Program-made: the position numbers and the translations under genes | The notes under the pieces: model-generated | What the model saw: the letters and a program-made list of their open reading frames with translations, nothing else | Databases searched by the model: none | Told to the model about the DNA's origin: nothing | Assembly (NCBI RefSeq): GCF_900005615.1 | Contig: NZ_LN832559.1 | Location: 2,743,001-2,807,000 of the forward strand | Source of the DNA: Paracoccus aminovorans | GTDB lineage: Bacteria > Pseudomonadota > Alphaproteobacteria > Rhodobacterales > Rhodobacteraceae | Length of the DNA stretch: 64,000 nt | Reading direction: 5' to 3' | Shown: in pieces, positions 53,949-63,796 of the stretch | Layout of the letters: every line of letters starts with the position of its first letter | Position numbering within the stretch: the first letter of the stretch is position 1

Positions 53949-54910
53949 GCTTCGGGCCGGGGCTCGGTATCGGCCTCGGGATCCTCGGCGCCGTCCCGGC
54001 CCAGCATCCCGGTGACCTGCGCCAGCAGGGTGAAGGCGCGGCCCGAGCGGGTCTCGGCCAGCGCCGCCAGCAGCTGCGGATCGCTGTCCTGGGCCTTGCG
54101 GTTCAGCAACCGGTCGAAATGGCGCAGGAAGTGATGCGCGACGTCGCGGAACACCTCGTCCTCGCGCAGCATGGCGCCGGCGGTATGCAGCGCGGCGTCG
54201 TCCGCGATCACCGCAAGCCCGGCCACGGCCTCGCCGCGCGTGCCCTCGGCAAAGCGGCGCCATAGCAGCGGATCGGTCTGCGGTATCGCCAGCTCGTCCA
54301 TATAGACGCCGTGCCCGGCCAGCAGCGTGACCACATCCTGCGCGGCGCGGATCAGCCGCGCCATGCCGGGATCGGACAGCGCCAGGCGCAGACAGCGAAT
54401 CGCCTCGCGATCCTCGGGACCGTCGGGAAAGTTCAGCGCATAGAACAGCTCGGGCCCGGTCAGTTCCGCCGCGGGCGGCGAATCGAGCTCCAGCGTCGCC
54501 TGGCGGTTGTCGGAGGCGGCGCGCGGCGGCGGCGCGGGAACGGCCGCGCGCCGGGCCGTCACCGTGCGCGCCGGTTCGGCACGCGGCGCCGCGGGGATGG
54601 CGGCGGTGGGCGGGGCGCCCTCCTGCCCCTGCATCCGCGCCAGCGTCTCGCGCAGTTCGGCCGCCTCGGCGCGCAGCGCCAGCAGCGCCCGCGCCGACCA
54701 GACCGCCAGCCAGATCAGCGCCAGCGGCAGCAGCAGCCCGACCAGCCAGACCGCCCAGCCCAGGGCGCCGTCCGAGGACGAATCGGAACCGATCAGGGCG
54801 AAAAGCCCCGCCAGCGCCAGCCAGGCCAGACTGGCAGCGACACCGGCCGCCAGCACGCGGTCGCGGGCCTGGGCTGCGGCGAGGCGGCGCAGGGCATCAA
54901 GCGAGTTCAT
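53945..54910 (-). CDS. Unknown protein with two N-terminal membrane helices
   Basis: A 321-residue protein. Two transmembrane helices (about 22-40 and 49-69) are followed by a short coiled coil (ALRAEAAELRETLARMQ), a Pro/Ala-rich linker (about 98-140), and a C-terminal helical domain (about 150-300) with LNFPDGPEDREAIRCLRLAL and HHFLRHFDRLL. No family recognised. It is just downstream of greA on the same strand and may be co-transcribed. Confidence 0.75.
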   Translation of the reverse strand: MNSLDALRRLAAAQARDRVLAAGVAASLAWLALAGLFALIGSDSSSDGALGWAVWLVGLLLPLALIWLAVWSARALLALRAEAAELRETLARMQGQEGAPPTAAIPAAPRAEPARTVTARRAAVPAPPPRAASDNRQATLELDSPPAAELTGPELFYALNFPDGPEDREAIRCLRLALSDPGMARLIRAAQDVVTLLAGHGVYMDELAIPQTDPLLWRRFAEGTRGEAVAGLAVIADDAALHTAGAMLREDEVFRDVAHHFLRHFDRLLNRKAQDSDPQLLAALAETRSGRAFTLLAQVTGMLGRDGAEDPEADTEPRPEA

Positions 54911-54927
54911 GCACCCGACCCCGCCAT

Positions 54928-55398
54928 TCAGAGAAAGCGAACCGAAATGATTTCATAGGATTTCCCGCCGCCGGGCGTGACCACCTCGACGCTGTCGCCC
55001 TCGTCCTTGCCGATCAGCGCCCGCGCCAGCGGTGAGCGGATGTTCAGCAGCCCGCGCTCCAGATCCGCCTCGGCCTCGCCGACGATCTGATAGGTGCGCT
55101 CTTCCTCGGTATCCTCGTCCAGCAGGGTGACGGTGGCGCCGAACTTGATGCTGCCGTTCAGCTTCGACGGATCGATGACCTCGGCGCGCGAGATGATCAT
55201 CTCGAGCTCCTTGATCCGGCCCTCGACGAAGCTCTGCTTCTCGCGGGCGGCGTGGTATTCGGCGTTTTCCGACAGGTCGCCATGTTCGCGCGCCTCGGCG
55301 ATGGCGCGGATCACCGCCGGCCGCTCGACGGCGCGCAGTTCGCGCAATTCCTCGTCCAGCTGGTCGTAGCCCGCGCGGGTCATCGGTATCTTTTCCAT
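54928..55398 (-). CDS. greA: Transcript-cleavage elongation factor GreA
   Basis: A 156-residue GreA. The N-terminal coiled coil (about 1-75) carries the active tip [17 protein letters not shown] with the acidic pair, and the C-terminal FKBP-like domain contains [19 protein letters not shown]. It stimulates cleavage of backtracked transcripts by RNA polymerase. The ATG has GGAAGGA upstream; a longer frame to 55422 is rejected. Confidence 0.96.
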   Translation of the reverse strand: MEKIPMTRAGYDQLDEELRELRAVERPAVIRAIAEAREHGDLSENAEYHAAREKQSFVEGRIKELEMIISRAEVIDPSKLNGSIKFGATVTLLDEDTEEERTYQIVGEAEADLERGLLNIRSPLARALIGKDEGDSVEVVTPGGGKSYEIISVRFL

Positions 55399-55446
55399 TC
55401 CAGTCCTTCCGGTCGCTACCATTCACAGCGATACTGAGGTGTTGGA

Positions 55447-55473
55447 ACGCCCCCGGCCTTGGGCCGGGGGCGT
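55447..55473. repeat. GC-rich hairpin between greA and the ETF-QO gene
   Basis: acgcccccggcc / ggccgggggcgt, a perfect 12-bp stem with a 3-nt loop, lies between two divergent genes. There is no T-run on either strand. It may be a terminator relic of a lost gene or a REP-like element. Confidence 0.5.
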
Positions 55474-55662
55474 CCGCAGAAATCCGGTGGGCATCGTGGC
55501 CCGTTCCGCCCCCTGTTTCAAGCCCCCGCCGCCGGGGATCGGCACGGCCGCGCGCAGAAAGGTCGCAGAATTGCATTTGTTCGTCGCGTTCCGATTGCCG
55601 CACAGAATATGACGGGTTAGGTGTGCAGCTCAGATTCAAAAGCCAGGGATGGGGGCCGAGCT

Positions 55663-57309
55663 ATGTCCGAGATCGAACGCGAGTCGATGGAATATGATGT
55701 CGTGATCGTCGGCGGCGGGCCCGCGGGTCTGTCGGCGGCGATCCGGCTGAAGCAGGTCAACCCCGAGCTCTCCGTCGTGCTCTTGGAGAAGGGCTCGGAG
55801 ATCGGCGCGCATATCCTGTCGGGCGCGGTCCTGGATACCGCGGGCCTCGACCGGCTGATCCCGGACTGGAAGGAAAAAGGCGCGCCCATCAGCACCGAGG
55901 TGCATGAGGACAATTTCTACATCCTCGGCGAGGGCGGCCAGGTCCGGGTGCCGAACTGGCCGATGCCGCCGCTGATGTCGAACCACGGCAAATACATCGT
56001 CTCGATGGGCAATGTCTGCCGCTGGCTGGCCGAGCAGGCCGAGGCGCTGGAGGTCGAGATCTTCCCCGGCATGGCCTGCTCGCAGCTGGTCTACGAGGGC
56101 GACCGCGTCGTCGGCGTCGTCGCCGGCGAGATGGGGCTCGACGCCGACGGCACCCCGGGCCCGGGCTACGAGCCCGGCATGGAGCTGCGCGGCAAATACG
56201 TGCTGATCGCCGAGGGCGTGCGCGGCAGCCTCGCCAAGGAGCTGATCGGCAAATACGACCTCTCCAAGGGCGTTGATCCGCAGAAATTCGGCATCGGCAT
56301 GAAGGAGATCTGGGAGATCGACCCCGCCAAGGCCCGTCCCGGCACCGTCACCCACACCATGGGCTGGCCGCTCGGCAAGAACGCCGGCGGCGGCAGCTTC
56401 ATCTATCACCTCGGCGGCAACCAGGTGCTGGTCGGCTTCGTCGTGCACCTGAACTACAAGAACCCCTATCTCTATCCCTACATGGAGTTCCAGCGCTTCA
56501 AGCACCATCCGCTGGTCGCGGAACTGCTGGAGGGCGGCAAGCGCGTCGCCTATGGCGCCCGCGCCATCTCCGAGGGCGGCTGGCAGTCGATCCCGAAGCT
56601 GACGGTGCCGGGCGCGATGCTGCTGGGCTGCTCGGCGGGGCTGGTGAACGTGCCGCGCATCAAGGGCAACCACAACGCCATGCTGTCCGGCATCGCCGCG
56701 GCCGAGGCGGCTGCCGCCGCCATCGCCGCCGGGCGCGCGGGCGACGAGCTGACCGACTACGAGGCCGAGGTGCGCCAGGGCGCCATCGGCAAGGACCTGC
56801 GCCCGGTGCGCAACGTCAAGCCGATCTGGTCGAAGCTGGGGCTGTGGCCCTCGCTGGCGCTTGGCGGTTTCGACATGTGGGTGGCGAACCTGACCGGCTG
56901 GAACCCGATGGGGACCTGGAAGCACGGCAAGACCGACGCCGCCGCCACCGGCAAGGCCGCCGATTACCAGCCCATCGACTACCCGAGGCCCGACGGCAAG
57001 CTCAGCTTCGACCGCCTCACCAACGTGGCGTTTTCCTTTACCAATCACGAGGAAAGCCAGCCCTGCCACCTGAAGCTGAAGGACCCCGCGATCCCGATCG
57101 CGGTGAACCTGCCGCTCTATGCCGAGCCGGCGCAGCGCTACTGCCCGGCCGGAGTCTACGAGGTGCTGGAGGGGCCGGAGGGGCCGAAGTTCCAGATCAA
57201 CTTCCAGAACTGCGTGCACTGCAAGACCTGCGACATCAAGGACCCCTCCCAGAACATCAACTGGACAACCCCGCAGGGCGGCGACGGCCCGAATTACCCG
57301 AATATGTGA
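55663..57309 (+). CDS. Electron-transfer flavoprotein-ubiquinone oxidoreductase
   Basis: A 548-residue membrane-associated FAD/iron-sulfur enzyme that passes electrons from ETF to ubiquinone. The FAD-binding motif VIVGGGPAGLSAAIRL is at about 14-29; the 4Fe-4S cluster binding cysteines are in RYCPAGVYE (about 488) and NCVHCKTCDIKDP near the C-terminus. The start is the ATG of MSEIERESMEYD. It fits the beta-oxidation function of the nearby acyl-CoA dehydrogenase, which feeds ETF. The next gene begins just beyond its stop. Confidence 0.95.
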   Translation: MSEIERESMEYDVVIVGGGPAGLSAAIRLKQVNPELSVVLLEKGSEIGAHILSGAVLDTAGLDRLIPDWKEKGAPISTEVHEDNFYILGEGGQVRVPNWPMPPLMSNHGKYIVSMGNVCRWLAEQAEALEVEIFPGMACSQLVYEGDRVVGVVAGEMGLDADGTPGPGYEPGMELRGKYVLIAEGVRGSLAKELIGKYDLSKGVDPQKFGIGMKEIWEIDPAKARPGTVTHTMGWPLGKNAGGGSFIYHLGGNQVLVGFVVHLNYKNPYLYPYMEFQRFKHHPLVAELLEGGKRVAYGARAISEGGWQSIPKLTVPGAMLLGCSAGLVNVPRIKGNHNAMLSGIAAAEAAAAAIAAGRAGDELTDYEAEVRQGAIGKDLRPVRNVKPIWSKLGLWPSLALGGFDMWVANLTGWNPMGTWKHGKTDAAATGKAADYQPIDYPRPDGKLSFDRLTNVAFSFTNHEESQPCHLKLKDPAIPIAVNLPLYAEPAQRYCPAGVYEVLEGPEGPKFQINFQNCVHCKTCDIKDPSQNINWTTPQGGDGPNYPNM

Positions 57310-57404
57310 TCGCGGGGACGGCAGTGGCCCCGGCCGCGGCGTTGCCCATCGCCGCGGCGGCGGCTAGGGTCGCCTCGCGAATTGCCAAGGACTGGGCCAA
57401 AGCC

Positions 57405-59231
57405 GTGACGACAAGACTGATCCCGCTGGCGCTGATCGCGCTGACCGCCACGCTTCCGCTGCGGCCCGTCGTCGCGGCCCCCCTGCTGGCCCAGGCGCAG
57501 GGCCAGGAACAGCCGGCCGTGCGCCCCGCGCATCGTCCCGCCGCCCCGGCCGAGATCCACGGCCTGGCCGGCCCCTACATGGCCGCGCGCATGGCCGCGA
57601 TCCAGAACGATTACCGCAGCGCCGCCGATTATTACCTGCAGGCGCTGGCCCAGAACGACACCGACGGCTATCTGCAGGACAGCGCCCTGGTCGCGCTGAT
57701 CTCGGCCGGCGAGATGGAGCGGGCGACCGCCCTGGCCCTGACCATGTCCGACCAGGGCCGCGCCACCGAGCTTGCGAAGCTGGTGCAGCGCACCGAACTG
57801 GCCCGCGCCGGCCGCTGGGACGATCTGATCAAGGCCATCGACGCCGCCCCCTCGCCCGAGGACGCGGGCGACATGCCCGGCGGCGGCGCGCTGGTCGACG
57901 GCATGATGCGGGCCTGGGCGCTTCTGGGCGCGGGCAAGGCCGGCGAGTCGCTTTCTGCCTTCAAGAAGCTCGCCACCCTGCGCGGCGCCGCGCCGATGGT
58001 GAACTATCACCTGGCGCTGGCCAAGGCCAAGGTCGGCGATTTCGAGGGCGCCGAGGAACTGCTGGCCGATCCGACCACCGGCGCGCATATCCTGGGCGTG
58101 GTGGCCCGGGCGCAGGTGCTGTCGCAGCTGGAACGCGACAAGGATGCCGTCGCCATGCTGGACGCGACCCCCGGCGTGGCCGAAGAGCCGCATCTGCTGG
58201 CGCTGCGCGACCGGCTGGCCAAGGGTCAGACGCTGCCCTTCGATTCGATCCGCACCCCGGCGGACGGCATCGCGCAGGTGTTCCTGACCTTCGGCTCGGT
58301 GCTGGCCTCGACCGACGAGCCCGACCCGCTGGCGCTGATCCATGTCCGCCTGGCCGAATACCTGGCCCCCGACATGGGCGAGGCGCATCTGCTGGCCGCG
58401 CAACTTCTGCAGGGCTTCGGCCAGTTCGACCTGGCCGAGCGCGAATTCGAGAAGCTGCGCGAACTGGGCGACATGCGCCCCATCGCCGAACTGGCCCGCA
58501 TCGACGCCCTGACCCGGGCCGAGCGGCTGGACGACGCCGAAAAGGCGGCGCTGGCGCTGACCGCCACCCACCCCGAACTGGCGCAGGGCTGGATCGCGCT
58601 TGGCGACCTGCTGCGCCAGCAGGACAAGTTCGCCCAGGCGGTCCCCGCCTATGACAAGGCGCTGTCCCTGATCGGCGACAAGGCGCCCGAGGCGCGCTGG
58701 TTCCCGCTCTATGCCCGCGGCATCGCGCTGGAACGCGCCGGCAAGTTCCCGCAGGCCGAGTCCGATTTCCGCGCCGCGCTGAAGATCCGTCCGGATTCGC
58801 CGCAGGTTCTGAACTATCTGGGCTACAGCCTGGTCGACCGCAACGAAAAGCTGGACGAGGCGCTGAAGCTGATCCAGCGCGCGGTCGAGCTGCGCCCGGA
58901 CGACGGCTATATCCTCGATTCGCTGGCCTGGGCCTATTTCCGCCTCGGCCGCTACGACGAGGCGGTGGCGCCGATGGAACGCGCGGTCGCCGCCATGGCC
59001 GGCGATTCCCTGGTCAACGACCACATGGGCGACATCTACTGGATGGCCGGCCGCCAGCGCGAGGCGGAAATCCAGTGGCATCGCGCCCTGTCCCTGAAGC
59101 CCGACAAGGACGAGGACGCCCGCCGCATCCGCGCCAAGCTGGAACACGGGCTGGATGCGGTGCTGGAACAGGAAAAGTCCAACGGCGGCCGCCTTCCCGA
59201 GCCCGCGCCGGAACCCGCCAAGGCCGACTGA
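57405..59231 (+). CDS. Large TPR-repeat exported protein
   Basis: A 608-residue periplasmic or outer-membrane-associated protein with many tetratricopeptide repeats (clear ones at about 60-110, 190-240, 390-470 and 480-560, e.g. VNYHLALAKAKVGDFEGAEELL and LNYLGYSLVDRNEKLDEALKLI). The chosen start is GTG at 57405, which gives a proper signal peptide (TTRLIPLALIALTATLPLRP, cleavage near VAA/AP). A GTG at 57306 overlapping the ETF-QO stop would add 33 residues but bury the signal. TPR proteins act as scaffolds; function unknown. Confidence 0.82.
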   Translation: MTTRLIPLALIALTATLPLRPVVAAPLLAQAQGQEQPAVRPAHRPAAPAEIHGLAGPYMAARMAAIQNDYRSAADYYLQALAQNDTDGYLQDSALVALISAGEMERATALALTMSDQGRATELAKLVQRTELARAGRWDDLIKAIDAAPSPEDAGDMPGGGALVDGMMRAWALLGAGKAGESLSAFKKLATLRGAAPMVNYHLALAKAKVGDFEGAEELLADPTTGAHILGVVARAQVLSQLERDKDAVAMLDATPGVAEEPHLLALRDRLAKGQTLPFDSIRTPADGIAQVFLTFGSVLASTDEPDPLALIHVRLAEYLAPDMGEAHLLAAQLLQGFGQFDLAEREFEKLRELGDMRPIAELARIDALTRAERLDDAEKAALALTATHPELAQGWIALGDLLRQQDKFAQAVPAYDKALSLIGDKAPEARWFPLYARGIALERAGKFPQAESDFRAALKIRPDSPQVLNYLGYSLVDRNEKLDEALKLIQRAVELRPDDGYILDSLAWAYFRLGRYDEAVAPMERAVAAMAGDSLVNDHMGDIYWMAGRQREAEIQWHRALSLKPDKDEDARRIRAKLEHGLDAVLEQEKSNGGRLPEPAPEPAKAD

Positions 59232-59234
59232 GCC

Positions 59235-60056
59235 ATGCCCCAGCCCCGGCGCGAGCTGGCGCCCGCCAAGCTGAACCTGACGCTGCACGTGACCGGGCGC
59301 CGTCCCGACGGCTATCACCTGCTGGATTCGCTGGTGGTGTTCCTGGCACTCGGCGATGTGGTGACGGTGGCACCCGGGCCGCTGTCCCTGGAACTCTCCG
59401 GCCCCTTCGCAAAGGGGCTGACGGCCGAGCCCGACAACCTCTGCCTGCGCGCCGCCCGGCTGGCCGGGCACGAGGCGCGGATCACGCTGGAAAAGAACCT
59501 ACCGGTCGCCTCGGGCATCGGCGGCGGCTCGGCCGATGCGGCGGCGGTGCTGCGCGCGCTCGACGCCCGCCCCGAGGGCAGCGAGGTCCTGGGCGCCGAC
59601 GTCCCCGTCTGCCTGGCCGGCCGCCCCACCCGGATGCGCGGCCTGGGCGAGATCCTCGACCCGCTGCCGCCGCTGCCCCAGCTGCATGTGCTGCTGGTCA
59701 ACCCCGGACGCGGCCTGTCGACGCCGCAGGTGTTCCAGGCCTTGCAGCGGCGCGACAACCCGCCCATGCCCGAGCCGATGCCCGGCTTTCCCGACGCCGC
59801 GGCGCTGATCGACTTCCTGCGCCGCTGCCGCAACGACCTCGAAGCGCCGGCCATCCGGCTCATGCCCGAAATCGCCGCCTGCCTGGCCGCGATCCGCGAC
59901 CAGGGTGCGCAGCTTGCGCGCATGTCCGGCTCGGGCGCGACCTGCTTCGGCCTCTTCGCCAGCGCGGCCCAGGCCGAGGCCGCCCGCACCCGCATCGCCG
60001 GGGCGAACCCGGGCTGGTGGGTCGCCGCATCTGGACTCGCGCCGGCAAATCCCTAA
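59235..60056 (+). CDS. ispE: 4-diphosphocytidyl-2-C-methyl-D-erythritol kinase
   Basis: A 273-residue GHMP kinase of the non-mevalonate isoprenoid pathway (phosphorylates CDP-ME). [25 protein letters not shown] starts the protein, [18 protein letters not shown] is the ATP-binding glycine-rich loop (about 90-107), and [12 protein letters not shown] near 230 is the C-terminal GHMP motif. It starts 3 bp after the TPR gene stop. Confidence 0.95.
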   Translation: MPQPRRELAPAKLNLTLHVTGRRPDGYHLLDSLVVFLALGDVVTVAPGPLSLELSGPFAKGLTAEPDNLCLRAARLAGHEARITLEKNLPVASGIGGGSADAAAVLRALDARPEGSEVLGADVPVCLAGRPTRMRGLGEILDPLPPLPQLHVLLVNPGRGLSTPQVFQALQRRDNPPMPEPMPGFPDAAALIDFLRRCRNDLEAPAIRLMPEIAACLAAIRDQGAQLARMSGSGATCFGLFASAAQAEAARTRIAGANPGWWVAASGLAPANP

Positions 60057-60088
60057 ACCTGCAAGCAAATCCACCAGGGGGGATCACC

Positions 60089-60823
60089 ATGCTGCGCCTC
60101 GGCGTCAACATCGACCACGTCGCCACCATCCGCAACGCCCGGGGCACACCCTGGCCCGACCCGCTGCGCGCCGCGCAGCTGGCCGAGCAGGCCGGCGCCG
60201 ACGGCATCACCGCCCATCTGCGCGAGGATCGCCGCCATATCACCGATGCCGATATCGACCGGCTGATGCAGGGGCTCAAGCTGCCGCTGAACCTGGAAAT
60301 GGCCGCCACCGCCGAAATGCAGCAGATCGCCCTGCGCCACCGCCCGCACGCCGTCTGCCTGGTGCCGGAAAAGCGCGAAGAGCGCACGACCGAAGGCGGC
60401 CTCGACGTCGCCGGCAACGAGGCTTTCTTTCGGGACTTCATCGCGCCCTTGCGCGAGGCCGGCTGCCGCGTCTCGCTGTTCATCGGCCATGAGCAGACCC
60501 AGATCGAGGCCGCCGCCCGCATCGGCGCCGCCGTGGTCGAACTGCACACCGGCGCCTATTGCGACCTCGACACCGAGGGCCGGCTGCCCGAACGCGACGC
60601 CGAACTGGCCGCGCTGCGCCGGGCCGCGGCCCAGGCCCAGCTGCTGGGGCTCGAAGTCCATGCCGGCCACGGCCTGACCTTCGACACCGTCGGCCCCATC
60701 GCCGCGATCCCGGAGTTCCGCGAACTCAACATCGGCCATTTCCTGATCGCGGAATCGGTCTTCATGGGCCTTGGCGCCGCCATCACCGAAATGCGCCGCT
60801 GCATGGACGCGGTGCGCCCGTGA
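60089..60823 (+). CDS. pdxJ: Pyridoxine 5'-phosphate synthase
   Basis: A 244-residue TIM-barrel enzyme that condenses 1-deoxyxylulose-5-phosphate with 3-amino-2-oxopropyl phosphate to pyridoxine phosphate. [18 protein letters not shown] start, [33 protein letters not shown] and the C-terminal [15 protein letters not shown] are diagnostic. GGGGGGAT precedes the ATG. First of the pdxJ-acpS-lepB-rnc-era set. Confidence 0.97.
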   Translation: MLRLGVNIDHVATIRNARGTPWPDPLRAAQLAEQAGADGITAHLREDRRHITDADIDRLMQGLKLPLNLEMAATAEMQQIALRHRPHAVCLVPEKREERTTEGGLDVAGNEAFFRDFIAPLREAGCRVSLFIGHEQTQIEAAARIGAAVVELHTGAYCDLDTEGRLPERDAELAALRRAAAQAQLLGLEVHAGHGLTFDTVGPIAAIPEFRELNIGHFLIAESVFMGLGAAITEMRRCMDAVRP

Positions 60824-60866
60824 TCTTTCCGTTTTCCAAATACCCCGGCAACGGCGCCCATTCGCG

Positions 60867-61316
60867 ATGATCCTCGGCATCGGCAGCGACCTCGCCAATA
60901 TCGAGCGCATCGAGCGCGTGCTCGCGCGCCACGGCGACCGCTTCCGCAACCGGGTCTTTACCGAAACCGAGCTGGCCCTGGCCGCGCGCCGCAAGCAAGA
61001 GGCCGCGACGCTGGCGAAACGCTGGGCCGCCAAGGAGGCCTGCTCCAAGGCGCTCGGCACCGGGCTTGCCATGGGCATCGCCTGGCGCGACATGGCGGTC
61101 AGCAACCTGGCGACCGGCCAGCCCAGGATGCAGTTGACCGGCTGGGCCGCCGAGCGGCTGGCCGCGATGACGCCGCCCGGCCACCGGGCGCATGTCCATG
61201 TCACCCTGACCGACGACCACCCCTGGGCGCAGGCCTTCGTGCTGATCGAGGCGCTGCCCGAGGGCGCAGGCCCGCATCCGCCGCGGCTTGACTTTGCCGC
61301 CCCGCGCGGCCCATGA
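60867..61316 (+). CDS. acpS: Holo-[acyl-carrier-protein] synthase
   Basis: A 149-residue phosphopantetheinyl transferase, slightly longer than the usual 120-135. The Mg2+/CoA-binding Asp is in [16 protein letters not shown] (Asp8), and [16 protein letters not shown] contains the conserved Glu/Lys. It transfers 4'-phosphopantetheine from CoA to ACP. The start is the ATG of MILGIG; the extra length is at the C-terminus (after VLIEALPEG). Confidence 0.94.
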   Translation: MILGIGSDLANIERIERVLARHGDRFRNRVFTETELALAARRKQEAATLAKRWAAKEACSKALGTGLAMGIAWRDMAVSNLATGQPRMQLTGWAAERLAAMTPPGHRAHVHVTLTDDHPWAQAFVLIEALPEGAGPHPPRLDFAAPRGP

Positions 61317-61345
61317 ACGCGCGACTTTCGCAGGAAGGAACGGCC

Positions 61346-62134
61346 ATGGCCAAAAGCGACGCCCGCAAGGATGGGGGCATCTGGGAAACCGTCAAGACCA
61401 TCTTCTGGGCGCTGCTGATCGCGGGCGTCTTCCGCACGCTGTTCTTCCAGCCCTTCTGGATCCCCTCAGGCAGCATGAAGGACACGCTGCTGATCGGCGA
61501 TTTCCTGTTCGTGAACAAGATGGCCTATGGCTATTCCGCCGTCTCCTGCCCCTTCGGCATCTGCCCGATCTCGGGCCGGATCCTGGGCTCGGAGCCCGCG
61601 CGCGGCGACGTGGTGGTGTTCCGCCACCCGCGCGGCGACGATTTCATCAAGCGGCTGATCGGCCTGCCCGGCGACCGCATCCAGATGAAGCAGGGCGTGC
61701 TGTGGATCAACGGCGAAGCCGCGCCGCAAGTCCCGGCGGGCGAATTCATCGAGGCGCAGGAACCGCAGGGCCCGGCCGGCAGCCTGCCCTGCCCCGGCCA
61801 GATCCGCGAGGCCGAGAACGGCCAATGCGTCGCCCAGCGGTTCACCGAGACCCTGCCGGGCGGTGTCAGCCACGACGTGCTGAACCTGACCGACAACGGC
61901 CCGGGCGACAACACGCCGGAATTCACCGTACCCGAAGGGCACTATTTCTTCATGGGCGACAACCGCGACAATTCCGGCGACTCGCGCTGGCCGGCCGCGG
62001 CGGGCGGCGTCGGCATGGTGCCGGCGGATGCGCTGATCGGGCGGGCCGACCGGATCATGTTCTCTTCGGCCGGCAAGTCGCTCTTGTATTTCTGGACCTG
62101 GCGCGCCGACCGCTTCTTCAAGGCCGTGGACTAG
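61346..62134 (+). CDS. lepB: Signal peptidase I
   Basis: A 262-residue membrane-bound signal peptidase. One N-terminal helix (about 15-34), then the catalytic Ser43 in WIPSGSMKDTLLIGD and catalytic Lys102 in DDFIKRLIGLPGDRIQ; GDNRDNSGDSR is box E. The chosen ATG (MAKSDARK) has AAGGAAC upstream; an ATG 33 bp earlier overlaps the acpS stop (ATGA) and would add 11 residues. Confidence 0.95.
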   Translation: MAKSDARKDGGIWETVKTIFWALLIAGVFRTLFFQPFWIPSGSMKDTLLIGDFLFVNKMAYGYSAVSCPFGICPISGRILGSEPARGDVVVFRHPRGDDFIKRLIGLPGDRIQMKQGVLWINGEAAPQVPAGEFIEAQEPQGPAGSLPCPGQIREAENGQCVAQRFTETLPGGVSHDVLNLTDNGPGDNTPEFTVPEGHYFFMGDNRDNSGDSRWPAAAGGVGMVPADALIGRADRIMFSSAGKSLLYFWTWRADRFFKAVD

Positions 62135-62175
62135 GGGACATTGCCGCGGCGGCCCCCGCCGTGGCAGGATGAGAC

Positions 62176-62865
62176 ATGAAGATTTCCGCCGACCTGCGCG
62201 CTTTCTCGGACCGTCTGGGGCATGAATTCTCGCGCCCCGAGCTCCTGCTGCGCGCGCTGACGCATGGCTCGATCTCGACCGCGACGCGGCCCGACAACCA
62301 GCGGCTGGAGTTCCTGGGCGACCGCGTGCTGGGCCTGACCATGGCCGAGGCGCTGTTCGCGGCCGACCGCGCCGCGACCGAGGGCCAGCTGGCGCCGCGC
62401 TACAACGCGCTGGTCAAGGGCGAGACCTGCGCCGAGGTCGCGCGCGAGATCGGCCTGGGCGAGGTGCTGAAGCTGGGCCGCTCCGAGATGATGTCGGGCG
62501 GGCGCCGGAAGGAGGCGCTGCTGGCCGACGCCATGGAGGCGGTGCTGGCCGCGATCTATCTCGACGCCGGGCTCGAGGCCGCGCGCGCGGTGATCCTGCG
62601 GCTTTGGGCCGACCGGCTGGCGCGGGTCGATGACGACGCCCGCGACCCCAAGACCGCGCTGCAGGAATGGGCCCAGGCCCAAGGCATGAGCCCGCCGCGC
62701 TATGTCCAGACCGCGCGCACAGGGCCGGACCACGCGCCGGAATTCGAAATCACCGTCCGGCTGGACGACGGCCGCGAGGCCCAGGCCAGCGGCAAGGGCA
62801 CCAAACGCAGCATCGAACAGGCGGCCGCGGCCGTGCTGCTCGGGCAGATCGAAGGGAAGACATGA
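62176..62865 (+). CDS. rnc: Ribonuclease III
   Basis: A 229-residue double-strand-specific RNase. The catalytic signature is [14 protein letters not shown] (Glu45, Asp49), with an Arg where many homologues have Ser; the second acidic pair is in [14 protein letters not shown]. The double-stranded RNA-binding domain fills about 155-226. Its stop overlaps the era start (ATGA). Confidence 0.96.
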   Translation: MKISADLRAFSDRLGHEFSRPELLLRALTHGSISTATRPDNQRLEFLGDRVLGLTMAEALFAADRAATEGQLAPRYNALVKGETCAEVAREIGLGEVLKLGRSEMMSGGRRKEALLADAMEAVLAAIYLDAGLEAARAVILRLWADRLARVDDDARDPKTALQEWAQAQGMSPPRYVQTARTGPDHAPEFEITVRLDDGREAQASGKGTKRSIEQAAAAVLLGQIEGKT

Positions 62866-63773
62866 CCGAAACGCGCGCGGGCTTCGTCGCCCTGATCGGC
62901 GAGCCGAATGCCGGGAAATCCACCCTGCTGAACCAGATGGTCGGGGCCAAGGTCTCGATCGTGACGCATAAGGTGCAGACCACCCGCGCCCGCATCCGCG
63001 GCATCGCCATGCACGGGCCGGCGCAGGTGGTGTTCGTGGACACGCCCGGCATCTTTCGCCCGCGCCGCCGTCTGGACCGCAGCATGGTCAAGGCGGCCTG
63101 GGGCGGCGCGGCCGATGCCGACATCATCCTGTTTCTGATCGAGGCGCATCGCGGGCTGACCGAGGGCGCGCAGGCGATCATCGCCAGCTTGCGCGAACAT
63201 GCCGGCAAGACTCCGGTCGCGCTGATCATCAACAAGATCGACCGGGTCAAGGCCGAGGTGCTGCTGGCGCTGTCGCAACAGGTCAACGAGAGCTTCCCCT
63301 TCGCCCGGACCTTCATGATCTCGGCCGAAAAGGGCTATGGCTGCAACGACCTGATGGATTGGCTGGCCGCCGAGGTCCCCGCCGGTCCCTGGCTTTACCC
63401 CGAGGACCAGGTCGCCGACCTGCCGATGCGCATGATCGCCGCCGAGATCACCCGCGAGAAGCTGACCCTGCGCCTGCACGAGGAAATCCCCTACCAGCTG
63501 ACGGTCGAGACCGAGAGGTGGGAGGAGAAGAAGGACGGCTCGGCCCGCGTGGACCAGATCGTCTATGTCGCCCGCCCCGGCCACAAGGGCATCGTGCTGG
63601 GCAAGGGCGGCGAGACCATCAAGGCCGTGGGCCAGGCGGCGCGGGCGGAGCTGATGGAATTCATGGGTCGCCCCGTGCATCTGTTCCTGCAGGTCAAGGT
63701 GCGCGAGAACTGGCTGGACGAGGCCGAGCGCTACAACGAGATGGGCCTCGACTTCCGCGACGGCGATGCCTGA
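62862..63773 (+). CDS. era: GTPase Era
   Basis: A 303-residue ribosome-assembly GTPase. G1 GEPNAGKST (13-21), G2 in TTRARIRG, G3 DTPG, G4 NKID and G5 SAEKG are all intact, and the C-terminal KH domain has [18 protein letters not shown]. Era binds the 3' end of 16S rRNA. It shares a 4-bp overlap with rnc, as in many bacteria. Confidence 0.97.
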   Translation: MTETRAGFVALIGEPNAGKSTLLNQMVGAKVSIVTHKVQTTRARIRGIAMHGPAQVVFVDTPGIFRPRRRLDRSMVKAAWGGAADADIILFLIEAHRGLTEGAQAIIASLREHAGKTPVALIINKIDRVKAEVLLALSQQVNESFPFARTFMISAEKGYGCNDLMDWLAAEVPAGPWLYPEDQVADLPMRMIAAEITREKLTLRLHEEIPYQLTVETERWEEKKDGSARVDQIVYVARPGHKGIVLGKGGETIKAVGQAARAELMEFMGRPVHLFLQVKVRENWLDEAERYNEMGLDFRDGDA

Positions 63774-63796
63774 GGTCCGGCCGACCGGGCTCCGCC

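Noticed and set aside
57306..57404. Upstream GTG start for the TPR protein
   Set aside because: It would bury the signal peptide that begins at 57405 behind 33 residues.
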